From Natronobiforma cellulositropha (GTDB lineage: Archaea > Halobacteriota > Halobacteria > Halobacteriales > Natrialbaceae), in the NCBI RefSeq assembly GCF_025629245.1, contig NZ_JANZXN010000008.1, forward strand, positions 1 to 40,428: a stretch of DNA of 40,428 nt, read 5' to 3'. The notes under the pieces are model-generated. The model ran no database searches, had not been told where the DNA came from, and saw nothing but the letters and a program-made list of their open reading frames with translations. Made by a program: the position numbers and the translations under genes. Positions 24,531-31,225 of the stretch are shown here, piece by piece (the first letter of the stretch is position 1; the number at the start of each line of letters is the position of its first letter).

Positions 24531-24538
24531 AATTTATG
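24531..24538 (+). promoter_or_regulatory. TATA-like box for the cysteine-rich mini-protein gene
   Basis: AATTTATG at 24531-24538 lies 27-34 nt before ATG 24565 in an AT-rich stretch (24507-24551) that contrasts sharply with flanking DNA. It is one of the clearest promoters in the window. Confidence 0.55.
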
Positions 24539-24564
24539 GCCATATCCAATGGCAATGGTGATCG

Positions 24565-24798
24565 ATGAAAGACACTCACGACGCGACCGACGACGTCCCC
24601 GTGCTCAACCGGCGCTCGATGCTCCGGAGAACGGCACTGGGAACGGCAGGCATCGCAGGACTCACCGCACTGGTGGGTACCGGAGCGGCCAGCAACTGCA
24701 CCAAGACTGACCGCTACTGCGACGGCCACGGCCGCGAGTGGATCGAAGTGTGTTGCGACGACGGAACCTGTCACGACGTCCAGATCGGGATGTGTTGA
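24565..24798 (+). CDS. secreted six-cysteine mini-protein with Tat-type signal
   Basis: This gene encodes 77 residues. Two twin-arginine pairs (Arg16-Arg17 and Arg21-Arg22) precede a hydrophobic run, LGTAGIAGLTALVGTGAAS, with likely cleavage near residue 43. The mature part, about 34 residues, holds Cys45, Cys52, Cys63, Cys64, Cys69 and Cys77. The spacing is C-X6-C-X10-CC-X4-C-X7-C. The order C-C-CC-C-C is that of inhibitor-cystine-knot (knottin) peptides. All six Cys could pair after Tat export of a folded chain, or bind metal. It has no similarity I can see to halocin C8. The role could be antimicrobial, inhibitory or signalling; all are inference. Confidence 0.65.
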   Translation: MKDTHDATDDVPVLNRRSMLRRTALGTAGIAGLTALVGTGAASNCTKTDRYCDGHGREWIEVCCDDGTCHDVQIGMC

Positions 24799-24872
24799 CC
24801 CCCGTCCGAACTGCGTCGTGACACCCGCCCCACCGCGCTGACCGCTGTATCGCCCGACGAACACGAGCTCCA

Positions 24873-25005
24873 CACCGTTTCCCCCAACGGTGCTTCTGCT
24901 GTAGTGATAGTAGCCACTGAAAGTCAGTGCACACCCGCTCGCGATCGTTCCCCCGGAGACCGCCCTCTCGGGCCGGTCTCCGGGCGATGGCTGCGAGCGG
25001 TGTGT
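24873..25005. other. structured intergenic element with three hairpins
   Basis: In the 292-bp gap 24799-25090 three dyads follow each other. CACCGTT-6 nt-AACGGTG is at 24873-24892. CACTGA-AAG-TCAGTG is at 24915-24929. The large hairpin spans 24931-25005: its inner stem is CCCGGAGACCG (24952-24962) with CGGTCTCCGGG (24974-24984), extended by CCC/GGG around a TCTC tetraloop. The outer stem is ACACCCGCTCGC (24931-24942) with GCGAGCGG-TGTGT (24993-25005), broken by one bulge. It lies between two converging genes. It could be a bidirectional terminator, a small RNA or a REP/MITE-like element. Confidence 0.55.
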
Positions 25006-25090
25006 AACTCGTTTCAATTGGTACGATACCGACGCCGAGCGAGCGCTCGCGGCGTCGCCTCGAGCGTCCCGACGGACGCACGCCGACCGG

Positions 25091-26047
25091 CTAGCGTGTC
25101 GGCACGCCGTCGGGTTCGTGGTGGTCGACGCCGGTGTGACCACCCTCGCCGGCCGAAACGGCCGCGACCCGCTGGAAGACGGCTTCGGGGTCGCGGTTCC
25201 AGTGCCAGTGCCAGCGCGTCTTCGCGACACACCAGAGCTTTCGCGGCGTCGAGAGCGACGGTTCCGTGGTGAGAACGTCGTAGCCCTGAGTGCGGATCAC
25301 CCGGTGGTGTTCGGCGTAGAGCACCGCCGCGAGCAGGACCGGGAGCTGACAGTCCTCCGGGAGGTACCGGATGCCGGCGACGCCCTCCCGGTAGCGACGT
25401 TCGGCGCGGTGGAGTTCCTCGGCCATCGCCGTCGCGAGCGACTCGGTCATCTCGAGGCGTTCGATCTGGTCGTTCGAGACGCCGTGGTCGCGGAGGGTCT
25501 CCTGAGGGAGGTAGATGCGGCCGCGGTCTTCGACGTCCTCGCGGACGTCGCGTAAGAAGTTCGTCAGCTGGAACGCCTCGCCGAGGGCGATCGCGTGTGG
25601 GAGCGCCGTCTCCGGGTCTTCGGGATCCATGATCGCCGTCATCATGACGCCGACGGCCGCGGCCGACCCGCGCATGTACGCCTCGAGGTCGGCGTAAGTC
25701 TCGTAGCGGTCCGTGTGGATATCACTCGCCATGGCGTCGACGAACACCTCGACCTCGGTGTCGGGAATGTCGTAGCGACGCCTGAGTTCGTCGAAGGCGA
25801 CGAGCACCGGGTCTTCGGGGTCGGCCCGTCCGAGCGCCTGTGCTCTGAGCGCGTCCAGTCGGGCCGCCTGCTCGGCCGGGGGGACGCCCACAGCGTCGTC
25901 GACGACCTCGTCGGCGATGCGAAAGAACGCGTACAGGACGTGCGTGGCGTGGCGAACCCGACGGGGGAGGAACCGCGTCGCGAGGTAGAACGTCTTTCCA
26001 GTCCGCTTCTGTATCTCCTTTCCGGCGTCGATGTGTTCCTGTTGCAT
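25091..26047 (-). CDS. crtB: phytoene synthase CrtB
   Basis: This gene encodes 318 residues from ATG 26047 (MQQEHIDAGKEIQKRTGKTFYLATRFLP). An upstream in-frame extension to about 26098 lacks family similarity. The two Asp-rich motifs of squalene/phytoene synthases are FFRIADEVVDD near residue 46 and QLTNFLRDVREDVEDRGRIYLP near residue 165. It joins two geranylgeranyl diphosphates to phytoene, the first committed carotenoid step, and feeds the crtD-lyeJ-cruF products after a CrtI desaturase encoded elsewhere. It faces the bacterioruberin operon, separated by the cysteine-rich protein gene and the hairpin element. Confidence 0.92.
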   Translation of the reverse strand: MQQEHIDAGKEIQKRTGKTFYLATRFLPRRVRHATHVLYAFFRIADEVVDDAVGVPPAEQAARLDALRAQALGRADPEDPVLVAFDELRRRYDIPDTEVEVFVDAMASDIHTDRYETYADLEAYMRGSAAAVGVMMTAIMDPEDPETALPHAIALGEAFQLTNFLRDVREDVEDRGRIYLPQETLRDHGVSNDQIERLEMTESLATAMAEELHRAERRYREGVAGIRYLPEDCQLPVLLAAVLYAEHHRVIRTQGYDVLTTEPSLSTPRKLWCVAKTRWHWHWNRDPEAVFQRVAAVSAGEGGHTGVDHHEPDGVPTR

Positions 26048-26103
26048 TCTGACTCCCACGGTGTAGCTGAGGGCGATACGGTAGGACTCCTTCAACAAAT
26101 AGG

Positions 26104-26110
26104 TATAAAA
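26104..26110 (-). promoter_or_regulatory. TATA box for crtB
   Basis: TTTTATA on the minus strand, in the wider TTTTATACCTATTTG, lies about 57 nt before the crtB ATG. A start 25 nt downstream would leave a leader of roughly 30 nt containing GAAGGAG. It also lies upstream of the divergent lipoprotein gene. Confidence 0.45.
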
Positions 26111-26166
26111 GGACTTACCCTACACTGCAGCAGTTGGTACCGCGAGCGGGGACCGTTGGGACGACC

Positions 26167-26172
26167 TTTAAC
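26167..26172 (+). promoter_or_regulatory. TATA-like box for the lipoprotein gene
   Basis: CTTTAACACG at 26166-26175 lies 25-30 nt before GTG 26197 and supports that start codon on a leaderless transcript. Confidence 0.4.
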
Positions 26173-26196
26173 ACGGATCGACCCGCAGATACGGCC

Positions 26197-26997
26197 GTGT
26201 CGCGACTCAGCGTCGGACTCGTCTTCGCGCTCGTCGTCCTCGCAGGCTGTGCTGGGTTCGGCGACGACCCGGCCGACGAGCGAGCGCCGTACACCGTCGA
26301 GAACCCGCTCGAGTCGTCGCTCGACGCCGGCGACGAAGCCGCCTGGCAGGACGAGGCGTGGATCGAAGACGAGTTCGGCGTCGACGACCACGAACGCGCG
26401 CTCGAGGGGCGGTCACACACCATCTTCGCCCGGACGACCGCGACGTTCGCGAACGGGAGCCTCTTCGCGGTGAGCATCGAGCGCCACGAGATCAGTGCCG
26501 ACCGAACGGCGGCCGTCTCCTACGAGCAACACCGCGGGTCGTGGGACGAAGACGGGCTGACGGGCGAGGAGAACCGGACGACGGTGCGCCGGTGGTACGA
26601 CGGCACGGACGCCGTCGAACGGATCGAGGACGCGAACGGGACGCTCGAGACGGCCCGCAGCGAGTGGACCCCGGCATCGGTCGACGGCCACGAGTTCATC
26701 GCAGCGGCGACGGCGGCGACCGACGCCGACCTCGAGTGGCGCGAAGACGGCGGCGAACGGTACGCGTTTCTCGTCACCTACGATCCGCCGGCCGACTCGG
26801 CGTTTCGCGCCGACGACCCGTTCGGGCTGCAGGTGCTCGTCCGCGAGGATGGACTGGTTCGCACCTGGACGGCCGAAGGAACCCAGCGAGCGGGCGAGGA
26901 ACCGATCACGGTCGTCCGCGAGTTCCGCATCCTCGACGTCGACGAGACGGAACCGGAGCGGCCGCGTTGGGCCGACGACGCCCCGAGTAGTGACTGA
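26197..26997 (+). CDS. lipoprotein of unknown function
   Basis: This gene encodes 266 residues from GTG 26197. The N-terminal VSRLSVGLVFALVVLAGCAGFG is a lipoprotein signal with lipobox LAGC (Cys16). The remainder is an acidic soluble domain with alternating strands (TIFARTTATFANGSLFAVSIERHE, RTTVRRWYDGTDAVERIE, FGLQVLVREDGLVRTWTAEG). It resembles the outer-surface haloarchaeal lipoproteins of LolA/LppX-like beta architecture only in general pattern, so no family is claimed. It is divergent from crtB, and the intergenic region holds both promoters. Confidence 0.7.
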   Translation: MSRLSVGLVFALVVLAGCAGFGDDPADERAPYTVENPLESSLDAGDEAAWQDEAWIEDEFGVDDHERALEGRSHTIFARTTATFANGSLFAVSIERHEISADRTAAVSYEQHRGSWDEDGLTGEENRTTVRRWYDGTDAVERIEDANGTLETARSEWTPASVDGHEFIAAATAATDADLEWREDGGERYAFLVTYDPPADSAFRADDPFGLQVLVREDGLVRTWTAEGTQRAGEEPITVVREFRILDVDETEPERPRWADDAPSSD

Positions 26998-27062
26998 GCC
27001 GCCGTCTCGAGGAATCGGCAAGTTCGCCTGGCCGCTCGAGTCGGCAGGCGCCCGGACGTGCG

Positions 27063-28289
27063 TCACTCGAGCAGTTCGTCGGCGAGCATGGGGAGGAAGG
27101 TGCCGATGTCGGTGACCATGCCGATGGCCTGTGCGCTGCCGCGGTCGAGCAACTGGGTGACGGTTGCGGGGTTGATGTCGACGCAGACGGTCTTGGTCGT
27201 CGAGGGCAGACAGTTGCCGACGGCGACCGAGTGGAGCAGCGTCGAGAGCATGAGGACGATGTCGGCGTCGTGGGCCTGGTCGCGGATCGCCGCCTGCGCC
27301 TCGATGGCGTCGGTGACCGTGTCCGGCAGCGGGCCGTCGTCGCGGATCGATCCGGCGAGGACGTAGGGGACGTCGTTCTGGACGCACTCGTACATCACGC
27401 CGCTCTCGATCGTTCCCGCCTCGACGGCGGCCTCGATGCCGCCCGCACGGCCGATCTCGCTGATCGTGTAGATGTGGTGTTTGTGCCCCTTTCGCGGGTG
27501 CTCGAGCGTTTCCGTGTCGACGCCGAGTGAGGTGCCGTAGAGGTCGCGCTCTAGGTCGTGGACGGCGAAGCCGTTCCCGGCGCTGAGCGCGTCGATGTAG
27601 CCCGCACGGACGAGGTCGGCGAGCGCATCACGCCCGCCGGAGTGGACGATGGCCGGCCCGCAGACGACGAGGACGGTGCCGTCGTTCTCGCGGACGTCGC
27701 GCATCTCGTCGGCGATTTCGGCGATCAGCGACGCCGAGGGGCGTTCGCTGCTGACGCCACCTTGCATGAAGCCGAAGGAACTCCCGCCGTTTCGGGGTCG
27801 CTCCGGCGGTTCGACGCGGATGCCCGTCTCGCCGGTGACGACGAGATCACCCTCCTCGATGGCGTTGAGCACCTTCGTCCGAACCCGTGGCTCGCCGTCG
27901 CGGTCCTCGACGACGAGCGCGCAGTCCATCTCCGGCTCCTCGACGGCGAGCCACTCGCCCTCGACGCGGATGTAGGTCGGGTGGTTCGTCGTCGAGTAGA
28001 AGTCGATGGGGACGACCTGGTCGTCCGGTGCGGTCTCGAGCGTGGCGTCTCTGGCACCCGTCACCGTCGCGCCGTTCTGGTTCAGTTCGTGGAGGATGGC
28101 GCGCAGTTCCGCCTCGGTGTCGGCGGAGACGAGCATCCGACAGTAGGTCTCCGCGTGTTTGTGCCGTCCGACGTCGAACTCCTCGACCTCGAACTCGCCA
28201 CCCATGTCCATGACCGCGTTGAAACACCGTGCCATCAGCCCCGAATCGATGATGTGGCCCTCGAGTTCGACGGCCCGTGCGACTGTCAT
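27063..28289 (-). CDS. ornithine cyclodeaminase (LOR/SDH) family protein, TIGR00300-like
   Basis: This gene encodes 408 residues from ATG 28289 (MTVARAVELEGHIIDSGLMARCFN). The first 100 residues match the LOR/SDH conserved region (VMDMGGEFEVEEFDVGRHKHAETYCRMLV). The C-terminal half has a dinucleotide-binding region (GTVLVVCGPAIVHSGGRDALADLVRAGYIDALSAGNGFAVHDLERDLYGTSLGVD) and VCVDINPATVTQLLDRGS. The group includes archaeal ornithine cyclodeaminase and the C-terminal half of cyanobacterial AgrE/ArgZ, which convert ornithine to proline and ammonia using NAD. The open frame continues upstream, but the ATG is where family similarity begins. Confidence 0.82.
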   Translation of the reverse strand: MTVARAVELEGHIIDSGLMARCFNAVMDMGGEFEVEEFDVGRHKHAETYCRMLVSADTEAELRAILHELNQNGATVTGARDATLETAPDDQVVPIDFYSTTNHPTYIRVEGEWLAVEEPEMDCALVVEDRDGEPRVRTKVLNAIEEGDLVVTGETGIRVEPPERPRNGGSSFGFMQGGVSSERPSASLIAEIADEMRDVRENDGTVLVVCGPAIVHSGGRDALADLVRAGYIDALSAGNGFAVHDLERDLYGTSLGVDTETLEHPRKGHKHHIYTISEIGRAGGIEAAVEAGTIESGVMYECVQNDVPYVLAGSIRDDGPLPDTVTDAIEAQAAIRDQAHDADIVLMLSTLLHSVAVGNCLPSTTKTVCVDINPATVTQLLDRGSAQAIGMVTDIGTFLPMLADELLE

Positions 28290-28491
28290 GCGTTGGCGTA
28301 AGTGGTCCTCCGTCGTCAATCTGTGTATCTTCGCTCGCACCGCTGGCGGCGAACGGCCGGAACCGGGTGCCGACGGGACCCACCGAGCACCGGTGACCAG
28401 CCTCGAGCAGTGGTCACCGATCCAGCACATACGTCAGTTCCACGGCAAGATTTTTATGGACGTTCGTGGAGCGTCTCCTCGGAGATCAGCC

Positions 28492-29037
28492 GTGGATAGA
28501 GACCACCTCATCGGATCCGACTCGGATGCTGTCGCGCGTGAAACCGTCGAGCGAACGCTCGAGCTGTGGGTTCGCTCTACCCCGACCGCGGGCGGAGCCG
28601 TCCGCGAGCGAGCACTCGAGCACGCGACGCACCTCGTATCCCGTGGTCTCGTCGAGGACGTGCAGGTCCGCGAGTGGCCGAGCGTGATCGACCGCAACCG
28701 CCGGCCCGAGCGCGAGTCGGTCGCCACACTCGAGGCGTTCGAACGGTGGGCCGAGGCGGCCGACCGGACGCTCGAGCCGTGTTTCCGAACGCGTGAAGCC
28801 GTCTCGACGATCACGGGTGAGTCGACCGTCGTCTGTCGGCCGCCGACGGTCGCGCTCGCGGAGTACCACGACGGCGACCTGGCGTTCGTCGCCCCGTCGC
28901 GAGCGGACGAGGCGGTGGTCGACGCGTGTACCCGACTCGAGGCGCTCGCCCGCAGGAGCGACGCTGGAGCGGAGCCAGACGAGCGAACGGGCGAGACGAA
29001 CACGCCCGAACTCGAGCGCTCGCAGGCCAACCCCTAG
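28492..29037 (+). CDS. HTH-domain protein of the haloarchaeal HTH_63 type
   Basis: This gene encodes 181 residues from GTG 28492, or 193 from ATG 28456. The later start is preferred because ATTTTTATG (28449-28457), the likely TATA element, overlaps the ATG. The pattern ETVERTLELWVRS, HLVSRGLVEDVQVREWPSVIDR, LEAFERWAEAADRTLEPCFRTREAVSTITGE and VALAEYHDGDLAFVAP fits the small haloarchaeal proteins I recall under HTH_63. DNA binding has not been shown for most of these. A disordered acidic tail follows. It is divergent from the cyclodeaminase gene and converges on the flavoprotein gene with a 4-nt stop overlap. Confidence 0.65.
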   Translation: MDRDHLIGSDSDAVARETVERTLELWVRSTPTAGGAVRERALEHATHLVSRGLVEDVQVREWPSVIDRNRRPERESVATLEAFERWAEAADRTLEPCFRTREAVSTITGESTVVCRPPTVALAEYHDGDLAFVAPSRADEAVVDACTRLEALARRSDAGAEPDERTGETNTPELERSQANP

Positions 29038-30077
29038 GGGCGCTCGAACCGTTCTCGAAGCCGATCACCGACCGCGAGTCCACACTCGAGCGCCGCGGAG
29101 AGCCGACGCTCGCCGTGGACGCAGTCGCTCGCGAGGAAGAGACCCGCGTCAGCGAGCGCCCGGGGCACGCGACACGCTTCTTCCGGCAGGGCGTGGTCCC
29201 ACTGGACGCGTTCGGCCCAGTTGGGCGTCTCGAGGCGCTGTTCTCCGAGGAGCGTCGCGACGAGACCGGCCACGTCGGCTGCGGTCTCGTCCGCGGGCGT
29301 CTCGGCGTTCGCGAGCGACCACTCGGGCGCCAGCTGGGCGATCAGCAGCGTCTCCTCCGGCGGGACGTGGCCGCGTTTCTCGCCCTCGCGTGCCAGCCAG
29401 CCAACGGCGTGCTCGCGGTCGGTGTCGACCAGCGCGTAGTAGGGGCGCTCGAGCGCGAACGGGTAGTGGAGCGCGACCGAGTGGACGGTGCGGTAAGCGA
29501 CCGTGGCGGCGTCTGCAGCGAACGTACCGAGGGCCGTCTCGAGCGGTCTCTCGACGACGCTCGAGGCGAGGATGGGTGCGAGCGCGGGTCCCGGCGGGGT
29601 GAGGACGACCGCGTCGGCCCGAACCGGGCCGCCGTCGGTTACCACCCGCCAGCGGCCGTCTTCACGCTGCTCGAGGCGCTCGACTGACGTCTCGAGTCGC
29701 ACCGTCGCCCCCGTGCGCTCGAGCAGCGCTCGCGGCAGGGTCGCGATGCCGTCTTCGAAACTCCAGGCGTGGCGCTCACGGTCGTCACCCGGCGAGACGA
29801 CGCCGTCAGCGTCGTGCGTCCAGACCGGTGACTCGATCTCGAGCAGTCCCTCGTCGGTGAGCGAGCGGACGAGTTCCGAGACGCGCGGAGAGCCGTCGGT
29901 GACGTAGTTCGCGCCCACGTCGAAGGTACAGCGCCCACGCCGACGGGTGGCCGCCCGGCCGCCGACGGCGGGCGCGCGCTCGAGGACGGTAACCGAACAC
30001 GGCGCGTCGGCGAGCGCCGTCGCGACGCCCGCAGCGGCGACGCCAGCACCGACGACGGCGACAGTGGGGGCGCTCAC
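29034..30077 (-). CDS. FAD-dependent amine oxidase/renalase-like protein
   Basis: This gene encodes 347 residues. An N-terminal dinucleotide-binding motif VAVVGAGVAAAGVATALADAPCSVTVLERAPAVGGRAATR is followed by CTFDVGANYVT, typical of the short renalase-like oxidoreductases. The C-terminus has GLFLASDCVHGERRLSAALECGLAVGDRL, the closing FAD contact. The length is shorter than classic monoamine oxidases. The substrate is unknown; a role in carotenoid chemistry is possible but not indicated by context. The start is ATG 30077. Confidence 0.8.
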   Translation of the reverse strand: MSAPTVAVVGAGVAAAGVATALADAPCSVTVLERAPAVGGRAATRRRGRCTFDVGANYVTDGSPRVSELVRSLTDEGLLEIESPVWTHDADGVVSPGDDRERHAWSFEDGIATLPRALLERTGATVRLETSVERLEQREDGRWRVVTDGGPVRADAVVLTPPGPALAPILASSVVERPLETALGTFAADAATVAYRTVHSVALHYPFALERPYYALVDTDREHAVGWLAREGEKRGHVPPEETLLIAQLAPEWSLANAETPADETAADVAGLVATLLGEQRLETPNWAERVQWDHALPEEACRVPRALADAGLFLASDCVHGERRLSAALECGLAVGDRLRERFERP

Positions 30078-30209
30078 GGCGAGTCACCGGTGGCGGAACC
30101 GACGTGGCTGTCGCGAAGCCGCGAGTGAGAGCGCTCGAGAGAGGAGGTCATCGCTCGAGTGGACGCGCGCCAGGCGAATACCGCTTCGGATCACGGGGAC
30201 TCACGGGTG

Positions 30210-30222
30210 AGTGACAGTCACT
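30210..30222. promoter_or_regulatory. short overlapping palindromes between divergent genes
   Basis: AGTGAC-A-GTCACT (30210-30222) overlaps ACAGT-C-ACTGT (30214-30224). The site lies in the 190-bp region between the flavoprotein gene (start 30077) and the zinc-finger gene (ATG 30268). It is a candidate but weak operator. Confidence 0.25.
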
Positions 30223-30267
30223 GTGGGCGAAAAAATGCCTATGGCAGTCCGTGACATATCCCGAACT

Positions 30268-30426
30268 ATGGCGAGCACACCCACACTCGCGGTCTCCCGA
30301 TGCCTGAACTGCGGCTTCGAAGCACCGAGCGGTGACGACGCGTGGCTCGAGGTCCACGTCCCCGGACTCGGACGGATGACACAGTGTCCCGACTGCAACA
30401 GCACCAACATCATCACCGGCCGGTGA
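30268..30426 (+). CDS. small CPxCG-type zinc-finger protein
   Basis: This gene encodes 52 residues from ATG 30268 ([12 protein letters not shown]). CLNCGFE near residue 11 and CPDCNST near residue 41 form a four-Cys zinc ribbon separated by a short acidic loop. Tiny zinc-finger proteins of this kind are numerous in haloarchaea and often affect growth or regulation, but this one has no assigned role. An in-frame upstream GTG at 30211 is rejected because it would begin within the palindrome. It is followed by msrB after 46 nt. Confidence 0.68.
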   Translation: MASTPTLAVSRCLNCGFEAPSGDDAWLEVHVPGLGRMTQCPDCNSTNIITGR

Positions 30427-30472
30427 ACACGCCGGAGACAGACACTTAGGTGCCAGACGCCTCCACTCGAGT

Positions 30473-30880
30473 ATGAGCCAGGACTCGAGTGAGCTTCCGA
30501 GTAACGAGGCGGAGTGGCGCGAGCGTCTCTCGGCGGAGGAGTATCGGATTCTTCGTGAGGCGGGAACGGAAGCCCCGTTCAGCGGCGAGTACGTCGATCA
30601 CGACGGCGAGGGCACCTACGCCTGTGCGGGCTGTGGGGCGACGCTGTTCGAATCGGAGACGAAGTACCACTCGGGGTGTGGCTGGCCGAGTTTCTACGAC
30701 GTGGACGACGACCGGATCGAGACGCGTTCCGACACCAGCCACGGGATGCGCCGTACCGAGGTCCTGTGTGCGACCTGCGGCGGCCACCTCGGACACGTCT
30801 TCGAGGACGGCCCGGAGCCGACGGGCCAGCGCTACTGCATCAACTCGGTCGCCCTCGAGTTCGAGGACGGCGAGCGCTGA
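30473..30880 (+). CDS. msrB: peptide-methionine (R)-S-oxide reductase MsrB
   Basis: This gene encodes 135 residues, the normal single-domain length. The zinc site is formed by CAGC and CATC pairs ([13 protein letters not shown] and [22 protein letters not shown]). The catalytic Cys is in the closing [11 protein letters not shown] motif. GWPSFYDV and HGMRRTEV are substrate-site landmarks. It repairs the R form of oxidised methionine in proteins, using thioredoxin-type reductants, in the cytoplasm. A CTTAGG box about 28 nt before the ATG may be its promoter. Confidence 0.93.
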   Translation: MSQDSSELPSNEAEWRERLSAEEYRILREAGTEAPFSGEYVDHDGEGTYACAGCGATLFESETKYHSGCGWPSFYDVDDDRIETRSDTSHGMRRTEVLCATCGGHLGHVFEDGPEPTGQRYCINSVALEFEDGER

Positions 30881-30926
30881 GCCTGCAGGCACCACGTTTT
30901 TCGAGCGCATCGACCCAGGTTCGGCC

Positions 30927-31133
30927 ATGGCAGGAGAGCGACCCAGCGCCGACGACCTGACCCAGGGCGTCACCGTCCGTATCGTCCAGGAAGAACAGTC
31001 CGTCGCCTCGAGCGACGACCAGGCGGTTCTCGGCGAGGTCAGGGAGATCATCGGCGACGAACCCGAGGGGGCGAAGGTCGACCTCAAAAGCGGCGTCGTC
31101 GGCCACGTCCAGTCGATCGTCACCGGCGAGTGA
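30927..31133 (+). CDS. YwbE-family protein (DUF2196)
   Basis: This gene encodes 68 residues from ATG 30927. The pattern LTQGVTVRIVQEEQ, GEVREIIGDEPEGAKVDLKSGVVGHVQSIV matches the small YwbE/DUF2196 family, likely a beta-barrel of unknown function. TTTTT at 30897-30901, 26-30 nt before the ATG, could be the TATA element. The start is supported by the family N-terminus. Confidence 0.78.
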   Translation: MAGERPSADDLTQGVTVRIVQEEQSVASSDDQAVLGEVREIIGDEPEGAKVDLKSGVVGHVQSIVTGE

Positions 31134-31225
31134 GCCCCCAGCCGTCGGCCGTCGCCGGGCAACGGCTGTCGTCGGCGGGACGTGAACCGGTGGATTCTAG
31201 CGGTGAGCGCACCTACCGTGGAGCG

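Noticed and set aside
24565-24798. Mini-protein as a halocin C8 homologue
   Set aside because: It has six Cys in a different pattern and a much shorter mature part than the ten-Cys halocin C8.
24952-24984. The strong hairpin as a simple bacterial-type terminator
   Set aside because: No T-tract follows either arm, and the structure extends well beyond a terminator stem.
28456-28491. ATG 28456 as start of the HTH_63-like gene
   Set aside because: It lies inside the likely TATA element ATTTTTATG. GTG 28492 is better placed, though the choice is not certain.
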